From: a bacterium
GTDB lineage: Bacteria > Zhuqueibacterota > Zhuqueibacteria > Oleimicrobiales > Geothermoviventaceae
Direction of reading: 5' to 3'
NCBI GenBank assembly: GCA_028275345.1
Contig: JAPWUV010000008.1
Coordinates: forward strand, 149,436 to 213,435
Length of the DNA stretch: 64,000 nt
Shown: positions 9,433 to 18,595 of the stretch, one piece after another
Numbering within the stretch: position 1 is the stretch's first letter
Layout of the letters: every line of letters starts with the position of its first letter
Notes under the pieces: model-generated
The model's input: only the letters and a program-made list of their open reading frames with translations
Told to the model about the DNA's origin: nothing
Databases searched by the model: none
Made by a program: the position numbers and the translations under genes

Positions 9433-9485
9433 GAATGGACGGAACCGGCTTCCCGAAGTCGAGGGGCAAGCGAGAGGAGGTACAA

Positions 9486-10457
9486 ATGGCCCTTTTGACG
9501 ACCACCGTCGGGAGTTTCCCGAAACCGGACTACTTGGTGAAAGCTCGGGCGGCTTTTTCTCGCGGACAGCTTGACATGGAGGAGCTGCGCGAAAAGGAGC
9601 AGCAAGCGACGCGGGAGTGCATCGCCCTGCAGGAAAGACTCGGTTTGGATATCCTCGTCGACGGGGAGATGTACCGCGGCGACATGGCCACGTATTTCGC
9701 AGAGCACCTGGATGGATTTCGGATCAGCGGGCTTGTGCGAAGCTACGGCAACCGTTACTACCGGAAACCGATCATCGTGGGGCCTGTTCGATGGCGTGGG
9801 CCCATCACAGTGGACTGGTTCCGCTTCGCCCAGTCGCTCACTCCAAAGCCGATGAAGGCGATCCTCACCGGGCCGTACACGATGATGGATTGGTCGTTCG
9901 ACGAGCATTACGGGGACCGGAGGGACGCGGCCCTGGACCTGGCCAGGGCGCTGCACGAAGAAGTCGTGGCGCTGTACCAGGCCGGTGCTCGCTACATCCA
10001 GATCGACGAGCCTGCCATCTCCACCCGTCCGGAGGAGATCGAACTGGCCATCGAAACGATGCAGATCATGACGGCGGGACTCGAGGGCTGTAAGACAATC
10101 ACGCACATCTGCTACGGGGAGTTTGAGAAGATCTACCCGCAAATGCTCCGACTGGCGGTGGATCAGATCGATCTGGAGATGTCGAACAGCGGCTTCGACA
10201 TGCTACAGCTTTTCCGGAGCCACCCTTTCGAGAAGGAAATCGGGCTGGGTGTGATCGACGTGCACACGCACGTGATCGAGGAGGTAGATACTGTGGTGGA
10301 GCGCATCGAGATGGCGCTCGAGGTCTTCCGGCCGGAGCAGGTGTACGTGGATCCCGACTGCGGGCTCAAGACACGAACCTCGGAAGAGGCTGAGGCCAAG
10401 CTGAGAGTGATGGTGGAGGCCCGGGATCGGGTCCGCAAGAAGCTGAGCCTGGCGTAG
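9486..10457 (+). CDS. Cobalamin-independent methionine synthase catalytic-domain protein (core-MetE type)
   Basis: Predicted to methylate homocysteine to methionine. It matches only the C-terminal half of E. coli MetE. Zinc ligands are all visible: His207 and Cys209 in THICYGEF, Glu231 in IDLEMSNS and Cys292 in DPDCGLKTR. The N-terminal TTTVGSFPKP motif is typical. ATG 9486 has a strong GAGGAGG ribosome-binding site; 323 residues. Short MetE proteins of this kind include the folate-independent Mes families. The methyl donor here is unknown; a solitary corrinoid protein is encoded at 48448. Likely operon with the preceding paralog (53-base gap). Confidence 0.85.
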   Translation: MALLTTTVGSFPKPDYLVKARAAFSRGQLDMEELREKEQQATRECIALQERLGLDILVDGEMYRGDMATYFAEHLDGFRISGLVRSYGNRYYRKPIIVGPVRWRGPITVDWFRFAQSLTPKPMKAILTGPYTMMDWSFDEHYGDRRDAALDLARALHEEVVALYQAGARYIQIDEPAISTRPEEIELAIETMQIMTAGLEGCKTITHICYGEFEKIYPQMLRLAVDQIDLEMSNSGFDMLQLFRSHPFEKEIGLGVIDVHTHVIEEVDTVVERIEMALEVFRPEQVYVDPDCGLKTRTSEEAEAKLRVMVEARDRVRKKLSLA

Positions 10458-10680
10458 CCTGTCGGGGGAGGTCGATCCGGATGGCGACACGCGAGGATTG
10501 GCTGCTCGCTGCTCGGGTTCGTCCGGAGGGGAGCGGTTCGCCGAGGGGAGCAAGCGTCCGCGTGTTCGGTTTTCGATTTCGGATCTGAGCCATTCGGGTT
10601 GATGCCTTCTCGGGGGGACAAGGTGGCTTCGACGCGTCCATCCGGCGGGATTCCAATAGCCTGCGAAAGGAAACTCCGGG

Positions 10681-10980
10681 ATGCCGAGAAGCATTCAATT
10701 GTCCTGCATCAGAGAGGCGGGGAGGACGCGCGAGGAGGCTTGCACGGACGCAATGACGCTCTTTCAAGCGAATTCCGGCCAGAAGTTGAGCGTGGTTGAT
10801 GTGCTGGGCGGACCAGGTCTGCGGAGGCGCCTTGCCCAGCTGGGAATATTGCCGGGTACCCACCTTCAAGTGGTTAGGCATGCCGCTTTTGGAGGGCCCT
10901 TGCTCGTGGACGTGGACGGTCGCGTGATTGCCATCGGGAAGGGGATAGCGGCCAAGGTACTCGTGAGGCCGGAGGAATGA
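10681..10980 (+). CDS. feoA: Ferrous iron transport protein A
   Basis: Small SH3-like cytoplasmic partner of the ferrous iron transporter FeoB. The domain core reads LRRRLAQLGILPGTHLQVV followed by GGPLLVDVDGRVIAI, typical FeoA. ATG 10681 follows AAGGA at good spacing and gives 99 residues. An internal ATG at 10753 would give the more usual 75 residues, so the start is uncertain. Its stop overlaps the feoB start (ATGA at 10977). The 223 bases upstream of 10681 show no gene and no clear promoter or Fur box. Confidence 0.88.
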   Translation: MPRSIQLSCIREAGRTREEACTDAMTLFQANSGQKLSVVDVLGGPGLRRRLAQLGILPGTHLQVVRHAAFGGPLLVDVDGRVIAIGKGIAAKVLVRPEE

Positions 10981-12893
10981 CCATCGCTCTGGCCGGCCAG
11001 CCGAACGCGGGGAAGAGCACAATCTTCAACCAGATTGCGGGGGTGCACGCCATCACTGCCAACTTTCCGGGTTCCACCGTCAAGTACACCCGGAGCCAAG
11101 TCCGCATTGGCCAGGAGACGTACACCTGCGTGGATCTCCCCGGGACGTACTCCCTCCAGGCTCTCGATCTGGCGGAAGCGGAGGCCCGGTCGTTCCTGCT
11201 CTCCGGCGAAGTGGACGTAATCGTCAACGTGGTCGACGCGTCCCTTTTGCACCGCAGCCTGGAGTTCACCCTGGAGCTTCTCGAGCTCGGAATCCCGATG
11301 GTGGTTTGCCTCAACATGATGGACGAGGCGGCGCGGAAAGGGATGCGGATCGACACGGAGAAACTGTCGGAGCTGCTGGGGGTTCCGGTGGTCGCCGCTG
11401 TGGCCCGCACCGGGCAGGGGATCCGAGAGCTGTTCCTGGAGACGGTTCGAGTGGGCCGAATGCGGGCTCGTCCCTCGCCTCCCAAGTACGGACGGGACGT
11501 GGAGGAAGCAGTCGAGGCTATTCGTTCCAGCCTCGAGGACAAGGGCGCGACAGATCCGCTGCCGGCCAGATTCCTGGCCATCAAGTTGCTGGAAGCGGAC
11601 GAGCAAATTGGGGCCCGGATCGAGGGCTTTTCCGATGATGTGAGGCAATTGATCGCGCGGGTGCGATCGCGCCTAGAAGCCAAGACGGGCAGGCCGGCGG
11701 AAGACCAGGTCCGGATGGAGCGCCACGGTCTCGCGACCCACATTTTCGAGCAGGTGGTGAAGGTCGCACGGCCTTTCTCGGACATTCGCCACAAGGTGGA
11801 TGCCATCGTAACTCACCCTTACCTCGGGTACCTGGTCCTGGCGCTTGTGGTTTACGGGGTGTTTTGGATTGTCTTTCGGGCTGGCGGACTGGTGGAGGGA
11901 TCGATCGTCGGGTGGTTCGAACGGCTTAGGGGTTGGGTCTCAGCGGCCTCAGGTCTTCCTCCTCTGATCTCCACGCTCGTCGATGGTCTCATCCAGGGCG
12001 TTTCTGGGGGACTGGGGATCGTAATTCCCTATCTCATTCCCTTTCTCCTGGCGCTATCCTTGTTGGAGGATGTGGGCTATTTGCCGCGGGCGGCGGTTCT
12101 GATGGATGCCTTTTTCCACCGGCTCGGGCTCCACGGGAAGGCCATCATCCCGTTCGTCCTCGGATACGGATGCAATGTGCCGGCGGTCATGAGCACTCGG
12201 ATCTTGGACACGGAGCGCGACCGTGTGGTTGCGGCGGTCCTCTCCACGCTGATCCCGTGCTCCGCGCGCACCGCCATTGTCTTTGGGCTGCTTGCCTTCT
12301 TTGTGGGTCCGTGGGCGGCGGTGTTCATCTACGCGTTGAACATCGTGGTCATCGCCGTGCTCGGGCGTTTGGCCAGCTTCATCTTGCCTGCCACGAGTCC
12401 TGGACTCATCCTCGAAATTCCACCTTACCGCTGGCCTTCGTGGCGCACCTTGTGGCTCAAGTCCTGGCTTCGGATCCGGGAGTTCCTGACGTTGGCTTGG
12501 CCGCTGCTGATCGCAGGTAGTCTCGTGCTCAGCCTGATCGGCTACCTCAGGCTTCAGCCGATGCTGGACCGATTCTTCTCCCCGTTGACCGAGCTTCTTG
12601 GGCTACCGCCCGTGGTCGGCACGACGCTGGTGTTTGGGGTGTTGCGAAAGGAGCTTTCCCTCCTCATGCTGATTCAGGCCCTCGGGACGGCTCAGTTGGA
12701 CACCGTACTTTCGGGGGAGCAGATGCTCACCTTCACCGTGTTCGTCGTGTTCTACTTCCCTTGTGTGTCCACCTTCGCGGCGTTGGTGCGCGAGGTGGGA
12801 GGCCGCTGGGCTTGGCTCGCAGCGGGTCTGTCGCTTGGGCTCGCCACGGGGCTTGCAGTGGCTGTGAGGTGTCTAGCTGGGATCGTGATGTGA
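10977..12893 (+). CDS. feoB: Ferrous iron transport protein B
   Basis: GTP-dependent inner-membrane Fe2+ transporter. The N-terminal G domain has P-loop GQPNAGKST, switch motif DLPGTYSL and the FeoB-type N-x-x-D motif NMMD. The following helical domain runs to about residue 270. The C-terminal two thirds is polytopic, with the paired Gate repeats (LEDVGYLPRAAVLMD and GYGCNVPAVMSTR near the first). Length 638 is normal. Overlaps feoA by 4 bases, so translation is coupled. No feoC follows. Confidence 0.96.
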   Translation: MTIALAGQPNAGKSTIFNQIAGVHAITANFPGSTVKYTRSQVRIGQETYTCVDLPGTYSLQALDLAEAEARSFLLSGEVDVIVNVVDASLLHRSLEFTLELLELGIPMVVCLNMMDEAARKGMRIDTEKLSELLGVPVVAAVARTGQGIRELFLETVRVGRMRARPSPPKYGRDVEEAVEAIRSSLEDKGATDPLPARFLAIKLLEADEQIGARIEGFSDDVRQLIARVRSRLEAKTGRPAEDQVRMERHGLATHIFEQVVKVARPFSDIRHKVDAIVTHPYLGYLVLALVVYGVFWIVFRAGGLVEGSIVGWFERLRGWVSAASGLPPLISTLVDGLIQGVSGGLGIVIPYLIPFLLALSLLEDVGYLPRAAVLMDAFFHRLGLHGKAIIPFVLGYGCNVPAVMSTRILDTERDRVVAAVLSTLIPCSARTAIVFGLLAFFVGPWAAVFIYALNIVVIAVLGRLASFILPATSPGLILEIPPYRWPSWRTLWLKSWLRIREFLTLAWPLLIAGSLVLSLIGYLRLQPMLDRFFSPLTELLGLPPVVGTTLVFGVLRKELSLLMLIQALGTAQLDTVLSGEQMLTFTVFVVFYFPCVSTFAALVREVGGRWAWLAAGLSLGLATGLAVAVRCLAGIVM

Positions 12894-13114
12894 TGCTCCA
12901 TCCGTTGCCGTCGGCTGGTTCACGCGGTCCTTCGAGAATGGCCACGGCGTGCTTTGACTCTGCGTGGGGCGGGATCCCACCGGGTTTTCCCCGCTGATCT
13001 GCAAGCCGTGGGGAAGAGGAAGGCCGTCTGCGCCGATCCAGCCGATGCCTGTAGCTGCCCCGAACGTCGGTACAGCGGGTTTTGTGTAGCCTTGCGAGCC
13101 GGGGGGAGCGCCTG

Positions 13115-13143
13115 TTGACATTATGGGCCGATTTGGGTATATT
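13115..13143 (+). promoter_or_regulatory. Near-consensus sigma70-type promoter of polX
   Basis: TTGACA at 13115-13120 and TATATT at 13138-13143 are separated by exactly 17 bases. The predicted transcript starts near 13150, leaving a leader of about 27 bases before ATG 13177, which has GGGAGGG at ideal spacing. An in-frame ATG at 13123 lies inside this promoter and so cannot be the start. Confidence 0.85.
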
Positions 13144-13176
13144 GGACCGTTTCCAGGCGTGCCGGGAGGGCCGTCG

Positions 13177-14901
13177 ATGAGCAAGAATCGTCTGATCGCC
13201 GACATGTTCGAGAGAATTGCGGATGTGTTGGAGTTCAAGTCTGAACTCCCGTTCAAGGTGAACGCCTATCGCAAGGCGGCCCGAGTGATCGGAGATCTCC
13301 AGGAAGACATTGAGCTGGTTTGGCGGGAGGGCCGACTTGACTCCATCCCTGGGATCGGCAAAGGCATGCGGGAGAAGATCGAGGAATTCCTTTCCACCGG
13401 GCGGATGTCCAAGTACGAAGAGGTGATGCAGGGCGTCCCCGCCGGGCTCCTCGAGCTGTTGAAGATCCAGAATCTCGGTCCGAAGACGCTTGCGCTCGCC
13501 CACCGGGAGCTGGGCGTGAACAATCTGGACGACCTCAAGAGGGTTATCGAGGATGGCAGCCTTGCCCAGCTGCCGGGCATGGGCGCGAAGAAGGTGGAGA
13601 ACATTCGGAAAGGCCTGGAGCTCTTCCAGACCGCACAGGAACGGATCTCGCTCGGGGTCGCGCTCCCGATCGTCGAGGAAGTGATTTCCCTGATGAAGCA
13701 AAGGGCGGGGAATCAGCTCGGTCGCATCCACCCGGCGGGGTCTCTTCGGAGAATGCGCGAGACGGTGGGCGACATTGACATTCTGGCGGAGACGGATCAG
13801 GGCGCGGAGGTTGTGCGCACGTTTGTGTCCCTACCGATCGTCGAGCGCGTGCTGGCAGCGGGCGACACCAAAGGCAGCGTAATCGTCCAGGGCGGAGTCC
13901 AAGTGGATCTGAGAGCCGTCCCCTCCGACTCGTACGGCTCTGCGCTCCAATACTTCACGGGCTCCAAGGCGCACAACGTGCATCTGCGGGACATTGCGAA
14001 GCGGCGCGGTCTGAAGATCAGCGAGTACGGGATCTTCGACGTGGCCCGCGATGAGAAGCTCGGGGGCCGGGACGAGGAGGAGATCTACCGCGTGCTGGGG
14101 ATGGAATGGATTCCCCCAGAGCTGCGGGAGGACCGGGGCGAAATCGAAGCGGCGCTGGAAAAGAAGCTCCCGAGGCTTGTGGATCTGTCGGACCTAAAGG
14201 GCGATCTCCACGTCCACACCAGATACAGTGACGGCGCCGCGACCCTTGAACAGATGGCGGAAGCGGCCAAAAAGCTCGGATATGTCTACTTGGGCGTGTG
14301 CGATCACTCCCGCACCGCCAAGTATGCGCGTGGCCTGGAGATCGAGACCCTCCTCAAGCAGTTGGAAGAGATCGAGAAGCTGAATCGCGAACTGAATGGT
14401 TTCCGCTTGCTCTCGGGAACGGAGGTGGATATCCTGGCGGATGGCAGCCTGGACTTTCCGGACGAGGTGCTGGAAAAGCTGGACGTGGTAGTGGCTTCCA
14501 TCCACAGCGGCTTCAAGCAAAACGTGAGCGAACGGATGATCCGGGCGATGGAAAACCCCCACGTCGATATCATCGGGCATCCCACGGGCCGGCTCATCTC
14601 CAAGCGGGAAGGGTATGATGTGGACGTGGACAAGATCCTGGATGCGGCCGCCAGAACTCACACGGCGCTCGAGATCAATGCCTTCTACGATCGGCTCGAT
14701 CTGTCCGACCTGAATGCCCGACGGGCCGCGGAGAAGGGGATCATGCTGGCGATCAATACCGACTCGCACCACCCTGAACATCTCTGGATGATCCGTTTTG
14801 GTGTGGGGACGGCAAGAAGAGCCTGGCTTGGCCCGGAGAACGTGTTGAATTGCCTCCCGCTGGATCAGCTTCTCCAGTGGTTGAAGGTCCACAAGCAATG
14901 A
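13177..14901 (+). CDS. polX: DNA polymerase/3'-5' exonuclease PolX (Pol beta-like plus PHP)
   Basis: Family X DNA repair polymerase with gap-filling and exonuclease/AP-processing activities. Order: N-terminal 8-kDa-like domain with helix-hairpin-helix motifs (SIPGIGKGM, NLGPKTLAL, QLPGMGAKK), palm with GDIDIL (Asp199, Asp201) and VQVDLRAV, then a PHP domain beginning HVHTRYSDG (His345) and including CDHSRTAKYA and NTDSHH. The length of 574 residues is typical of bacterial PolX. It has its own strong promoter, so it is transcribed separately from feoAB. A hairpin follows the stop. Confidence 0.94.
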   Translation: MSKNRLIADMFERIADVLEFKSELPFKVNAYRKAARVIGDLQEDIELVWREGRLDSIPGIGKGMREKIEEFLSTGRMSKYEEVMQGVPAGLLELLKIQNLGPKTLALAHRELGVNNLDDLKRVIEDGSLAQLPGMGAKKVENIRKGLELFQTAQERISLGVALPIVEEVISLMKQRAGNQLGRIHPAGSLRRMRETVGDIDILAETDQGAEVVRTFVSLPIVERVLAAGDTKGSVIVQGGVQVDLRAVPSDSYGSALQYFTGSKAHNVHLRDIAKRRGLKISEYGIFDVARDEKLGGRDEEEIYRVLGMEWIPPELREDRGEIEAALEKKLPRLVDLSDLKGDLHVHTRYSDGAATLEQMAEAAKKLGYVYLGVCDHSRTAKYARGLEIETLLKQLEEIEKLNRELNGFRLLSGTEVDILADGSLDFPDEVLEKLDVVVASIHSGFKQNVSERMIRAMENPHVDIIGHPTGRLISKREGYDVDVDKILDAAARTHTALEINAFYDRLDLSDLNARRAAEKGIMLAINTDSHHPEHLWMIRFGVGTARRAWLGPENVLNCLPLDQLLQWLKVHKQ

Positions 14902-14937
14902 TCCTGCCTCAGAGACATCTTGGAGTCGTGCCCGAGC

Positions 14938-14964
14938 AACCCTGCGCAAAACGCAGGGTTTCGC
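14938..14964 (+). terminator. Terminator-like hairpin after polX
   Basis: Perfect 9-bp stem AACCCTGCG (14938-14946) with CGCAGGGTT (14952-14960) and a CAAAA loop, followed by only TTC. The U-tract is short, so termination may be weak or partial. Confidence 0.55.
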
Positions 14965-14986
14965 ATGTAGCGGAATCGGAGGAGCA

Positions 14987-15472
14987 ATGGATCTCGTTTT
15001 CCTTTCCGTGCTCATTGGGGTGGCAATGGCGGTCGCGATCCGCGTGAGCTGGTCACGTCCCTTGTGGGTTCGGCTCATGGCCGCCATGATCGCTGCGGAA
15101 GGGGTGGGGCTAGTGATCAGCTCCGTGAGCCGCATTAGCCCCTTCTACTTCGTCAGCCGCTACCGAATGATGGGCATTTTCGCTTTCCTGGCGTCGTTCA
15201 TCGCGGTCGGCTATGCCAAACCTCTGTTCTTGCCAGGTCATTCGGGATTGTACAGCGTCCGCCTTCTGCTCGGGCTGTTGCTCGGCGGTTCAGTGTATGC
15301 GGGCTACTGGCTCTTCCTGCGGGCCTCCGGACTCCTCGAGGAATTGCCGGTGAGACCGCCGCAAATCCTCTTCGCATTTCTCGCCCTCGGTTTGCTCATC
15401 GTACTCGGCTACTCGGCAACCGCCGGGATACTTCGAACCTACTGGCCTCCACCGGCCACGGAACAGCAGTGA
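14987..15472 (+). CDS. Small polytopic membrane protein, function unknown
   Basis: 161 residues with about five hydrophobic segments: residues ~3-20, 27-43, 55-72, 88-108 and 121-145. The N-terminus is inserted directly with no cleavable signal. No family motif was recognised. The C-terminus ends in a short Pro-rich polar tail (YWPPPATEQQ). ATG 14987 has a good CGGAGGAG ribosome-binding site 5 bases upstream, which supports a real gene. It lies between polX and the gamma-glutamyltransferase gene; neither suggests a role. Confidence 0.7.
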   Translation: MDLVFLSVLIGVAMAVAIRVSWSRPLWVRLMAAMIAAEGVGLVISSVSRISPFYFVSRYRMMGIFAFLASFIAVGYAKPLFLPGHSGLYSVRLLLGLLLGGSVYAGYWLFLRASGLLEELPVRPPQILFAFLALGLLIVLGYSATAGILRTYWPPPATEQQ

Positions 15473-15542
15473 GCAATCCGCCACACGGGTTGGGGCCCGC
15501 TCGACGCCGGGGGCAAGTTTCCGAAACGGACGGAGCGGTGGG

Positions 15543-17288
15543 ATGAGTTCAGTCTGGAACCGCAGAGCCAAGATCCGGCCGATTTACGGGACGCGGGGCG
15601 CCGTGTCCATCGGGCTCATTCTCGCCGCGCTTGTACCTCCTGAGGGGGTCTGGGCCGCCTACGGGAAACCTTACCGGGCGCGGCATGGCCTGGTTGTGAG
15701 TGCGCAACGTTTGGCGAGCGAGGCCGGGCTGGAAATCTTGCGCCAGGGCGGGAACGCGGTGGACGCCGCGGTAGCCACGGGATTTGCCCTAGCGGTGGTC
15801 TACCCTGCCGCGGGGAATCTTGGCGGCGGCGGGTTCATGCTGATTCGCTGGCCGAATGGCCGGGCGACAACGATCGACTTTCGCGAGAAGGCTCCTTTGG
15901 CAGCGCACCGCGACATGTTCGTCGATTCCTTGGGACACGTTGCACAGCACCTGAGCCGCATCGGCTACCTTGCCTCCGGAGTCCCCGGGACCGTGGCGGG
16001 GCTGTGCTACGCCCTGGAGCGCTACGGGAGCATGTCGCTTCGCCAGGTGCTCAAGCCGGCGATTCGCCTCGCAAGTCGCGGCTTCGTAGTGGATTATTGG
16101 TTCGCTCTTGAGCTCGAAGCCAACAAGGAGGGGTTCCGGAGATTCCCAGCCACGGCAGCGATCTTTCTGAAAAATGGGGTTGATCCCTACGCGGAGGGGG
16201 AACGGCTCGTCCAGCAGGACCTGGCCCGGACGCTCAGTCTGATCGCCAAGGAGGGGCCGGATGCATTCTACCGCGGCGAGCTGGCCCGGCGGCTGGCGGC
16301 CGATTTTCGCCAGAACGGAGGCCTCATTACGGAGGCCGACCTGGCCTCCTATCAGCCAGTGGAACGGCCTCCGGTGATCGGCCAGTACCGTGGCCTCCGC
16401 CTCATCAGCATGGGACCCCCCAGCTCGGGCGGGACCCTCCTGGCGGAGATGCTGAACGTGCTGGAGGGCTTCGATCTCAAGGATCTGGGCCACAACTCAG
16501 GTCAGTACATCCATCTCCTGGCCGAAACGATGCGGAGGGCGTTCCGCGACCGAGCGCTCTATCTTGGCGACGCCGATTTCCTCGCCGTCCCCGTGGAAAG
16601 GCTCACCTCCAAGACCTACGCCGAGTCGCTTCGCAACTCGATTTCTTGGTTCTCCGTGACTCGATGCGAAGAACTGGGCGGCCTGGAAGTGTCGGTGCCC
16701 GAGGCCCTGGAGACCACGCACTACTGCGTGGTCGACGAGAAGCGAATGTCGGTCTCCGTCACGACGACTTTGAATGGCTCCTACGGGAGCTACGTGGTGG
16801 TCCCGGGCACTGGATTTCTCCTGAACAACGAGATGGACGATTTTTCCCTGCGCCCGGGTGTACCCAATATGTTCGGCCTTGTGCAATCGGAGGCCAATGC
16901 CATCGCGCCAGGCAAGCGCATGCTCTCCAGCATGACCCCCACCATTGTCGAACGCGACGGGAAACCCTGGTTGGTGGTGGGTTCTTCTGGAGGTCCCAGG
17001 ATCATCAGCACCGTGCTGCAAGTGGTTCTGAATGTCGTCGACTTCGGAATGGATGTGCAGGCGGCGATCTCGGCCCCCCGGTGCCATCACCAGTGGCTTC
17101 CGGACGTGTTATACTACGAGCAGGAGATGCTCCCAGTCGAAGTTCGCGAGAGGCTGGTGTCGCTCGGCCATCGCCTCCAGAGAACGGAAGCCATTGGGCA
17201 GGCGCATGCCATTCTCGTGGATCCGTCGGATGGCGCGCTTTGGGGGGCTGCAGACCCCCGGGGGAGGGGAGCAGCCGCTGGCTACTGA
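15543..17288 (+). CDS. ggt: Gamma-glutamyltransferase (secreted autoprocessing hydrolase)
   Basis: Ntn-hydrolase that cleaves gamma-glutamyl bonds, e.g. of glutathione. The N-terminus has a hydrophobic export segment (SIGLILAALVPPEGVWA). The large-subunit part contains QGGNAVDAAVATGFALAVVYP and the small subunit begins at the processing site, where the nucleophile Thr391 lies in ETTHYCVVD. The substrate-binding GSSGGPRII and PPSSGGTLL motifs are intact. 581 residues is the normal proenzyme length. Expected location is the periplasm. The start ATG is 4 bases after GGTGGG; an alternative start inside the leader is possible. Confidence 0.93.
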   Translation: MSSVWNRRAKIRPIYGTRGAVSIGLILAALVPPEGVWAAYGKPYRARHGLVVSAQRLASEAGLEILRQGGNAVDAAVATGFALAVVYPAAGNLGGGGFMLIRWPNGRATTIDFREKAPLAAHRDMFVDSLGHVAQHLSRIGYLASGVPGTVAGLCYALERYGSMSLRQVLKPAIRLASRGFVVDYWFALELEANKEGFRRFPATAAIFLKNGVDPYAEGERLVQQDLARTLSLIAKEGPDAFYRGELARRLAADFRQNGGLITEADLASYQPVERPPVIGQYRGLRLISMGPPSSGGTLLAEMLNVLEGFDLKDLGHNSGQYIHLLAETMRRAFRDRALYLGDADFLAVPVERLTSKTYAESLRNSISWFSVTRCEELGGLEVSVPEALETTHYCVVDEKRMSVSVTTTLNGSYGSYVVVPGTGFLLNNEMDDFSLRPGVPNMFGLVQSEANAIAPGKRMLSSMTPTIVERDGKPWLVVGSSGGPRIISTVLQVVLNVVDFGMDVQAAISAPRCHHQWLPDVLYYEQEMLPVEVRERLVSLGHRLQRTEAIGQAHAILVDPSDGALWGAADPRGRGAAAGY

Positions 17289-17346
17289 GGGATGGGTTCG
17301 GAGGCGATGTTTCACGAGGTTCCGGCCTCCAAGATCCTGTTGAAGC

Positions 17347-18078
17347 GTGAGGCGAAAGGTGGCCGTTCCGGCTTTTCGTTTTCGAAGGCCGGCCGTGCTC
17401 CGAAGATACCTAGAGACGACGGCTTCGGCTCGATTCGCGGCGTATTCCGCGGTGTTCCTTCTTCTGCTGTACGAAGCCTGCGTCCGCGTGGGGCGAGAGG
17501 GCGGGGAGTACGCCCGCAACGCCATTGACCTCTGGTTGCGGGCCAGACTCCCGGGGCCGGCGGGTGAGACGGGGTTACTCCTTGCAGGGCTGGCCCTTCT
17601 GGCAGGATGGGCATGGCCCGAAAGGGGCAGACGCTACCGCTTCCGGGGATGGTGGATTGCCGCGTTCACCGGGGAGTGCGCGCTTTGGGCGCTTCTCTGC
17701 GTCGGGGCAATGTGGATCCTTCGTTTCCTGGAACCGGGCGCCTTGGCCTCGAAGTTGGCGAGCAGGATTGGCTTGGCTGCGGGGGCCGGTGTGTTCGAGG
17801 AAGTCACGTTCCGGTTGGCTCTGGCGGGCGGTCTTTACGAATTGCTGGGTCGGACAGGACTGTCGGCGCTCCCGACGGCGCTGCTTTCCGTCTGCACGTC
17901 GGCCTTCGCCTTCGCTCTCTCCCATGTATTCGGAGGCTTGGCCCAGCCTCTCAGCGGAGCGGGGCTGCTCCAGCTGAGCGTGCTGGGACTCATTCTGGGG
18001 TTTCTTTTCCTCTGGCGCGGATTGGCGGCAGCCATGTTCGTCCATGCGTTCTACGATGTCTTTGTATTGACGCTGTAG
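17347..18078 (+). CDS. CPBP-family intramembrane metalloprotease (CAAX protease-like)
   Basis: Polytopic membrane protein of the CPBP/Abi family. The three conserved motifs are present: [14 protein letters not shown] and [13 protein letters not shown], giving the Glu-Glu, His and His/Asn-type residues of the active site in membrane helices. The 243 residues fit the family. The start is a GTG at 17347 without a convincing ribosome-binding site. The Nudix gene follows at once. Bacterial CPBP proteins have varied roles (bacteriocin self-immunity, protein processing); the substrate here is unknown. Confidence 0.82.
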   Translation: MRRKVAVPAFRFRRPAVLRRYLETTASARFAAYSAVFLLLLYEACVRVGREGGEYARNAIDLWLRARLPGPAGETGLLLAGLALLAGWAWPERGRRYRFRGWWIAAFTGECALWALLCVGAMWILRFLEPGALASKLASRIGLAAGAGVFEEVTFRLALAGGLYELLGRTGLSALPTALLSVCTSAFAFALSHVFGGLAQPLSGAGLLQLSVLGLILGFLFLWRGLAAAMFVHAFYDVFVLTL

Positions 18079-18124
18079 CGTGCCCATTGCGGCGGAAGCG
18101 CACGACTTGTCGGGAGATCTTTCT

Positions 18125-18595
18125 GTGCTGGAAGAGCGCTGCCCTTATTGCGGAGCGACCATTGAGCGCCGTCGACACCCTCTGCTGACCGTGGATATCA
18201 TCATCGAGCTTGAGGGGGAGAAGCCGGGAATCGTCCTGATCGAGCGGAAGAATTATCCGTACGGATGGGCGATCCCCGGCGGCTTTGTGGATTACGGGGA
18301 AACGGTGGAGCAAGCCGCCCGGCGCGAAGCGAAAGAGGAAACCGGCCTCGAGGTCGAGCTCCGCTACTTACTCGGTGTGTATTCGGATCCGGGCCGGGAC
18401 CCGCGAGGCCACTCAGTGTCCTGTGTGTTCGTCGCTTCAGCCAAAGGGACGCCCCGTGCCGACGACGACGCCAAGGCCTGCCGTGTCTTCCAGTGGGAGG
18501 AGATCCCCCCAGAACCCATGGCCTTCGACCATGCACGGATCCTGAGAGACTACCTGGTGCGCGAGGGAAGGGCAGGTGCGAGTCCGCGTCACTAA
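18125..18595 (+). CDS. Nudix hydrolase with N-terminal zinc-ribbon-like knuckle
   Basis: Hydrolyses a nucleoside diphosphate linked to some other moiety. The Nudix box is complete: [17 protein letters not shown] then [14 protein letters not shown] knuckle precedes it, as in NADH pyrophosphatase-like and related enzymes, but only one CxxC pair is seen. The GTG at 18125 follows GGGAG at 8 bases; the frame extends to a GTG at 18080 without a ribosome site. 156 residues. The 3' end overlaps mltG by 20 bases, indicating co-transcription. Confidence 0.88.
   Translation: MLEERCPYCGATIERRRHPLLTVDIIIELEGEKPGIVLIERKNYPYGWAIPGGFVDYGETVEQAARREAKEETGLEVELRYLLGVYSDPGRDPRGHSVSCVFVASAKGTPRADDDAKACRVFQWEEIPPEPMAFDHARILRDYLVREGRAGASPRH

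Noticed and set aside
17099-17120. Short AT-containing stretch in ggt (GTTATACTAC) as an internal promoter
   Set aside because: No -35 element at suitable spacing and it lies inside a conserved coding region.
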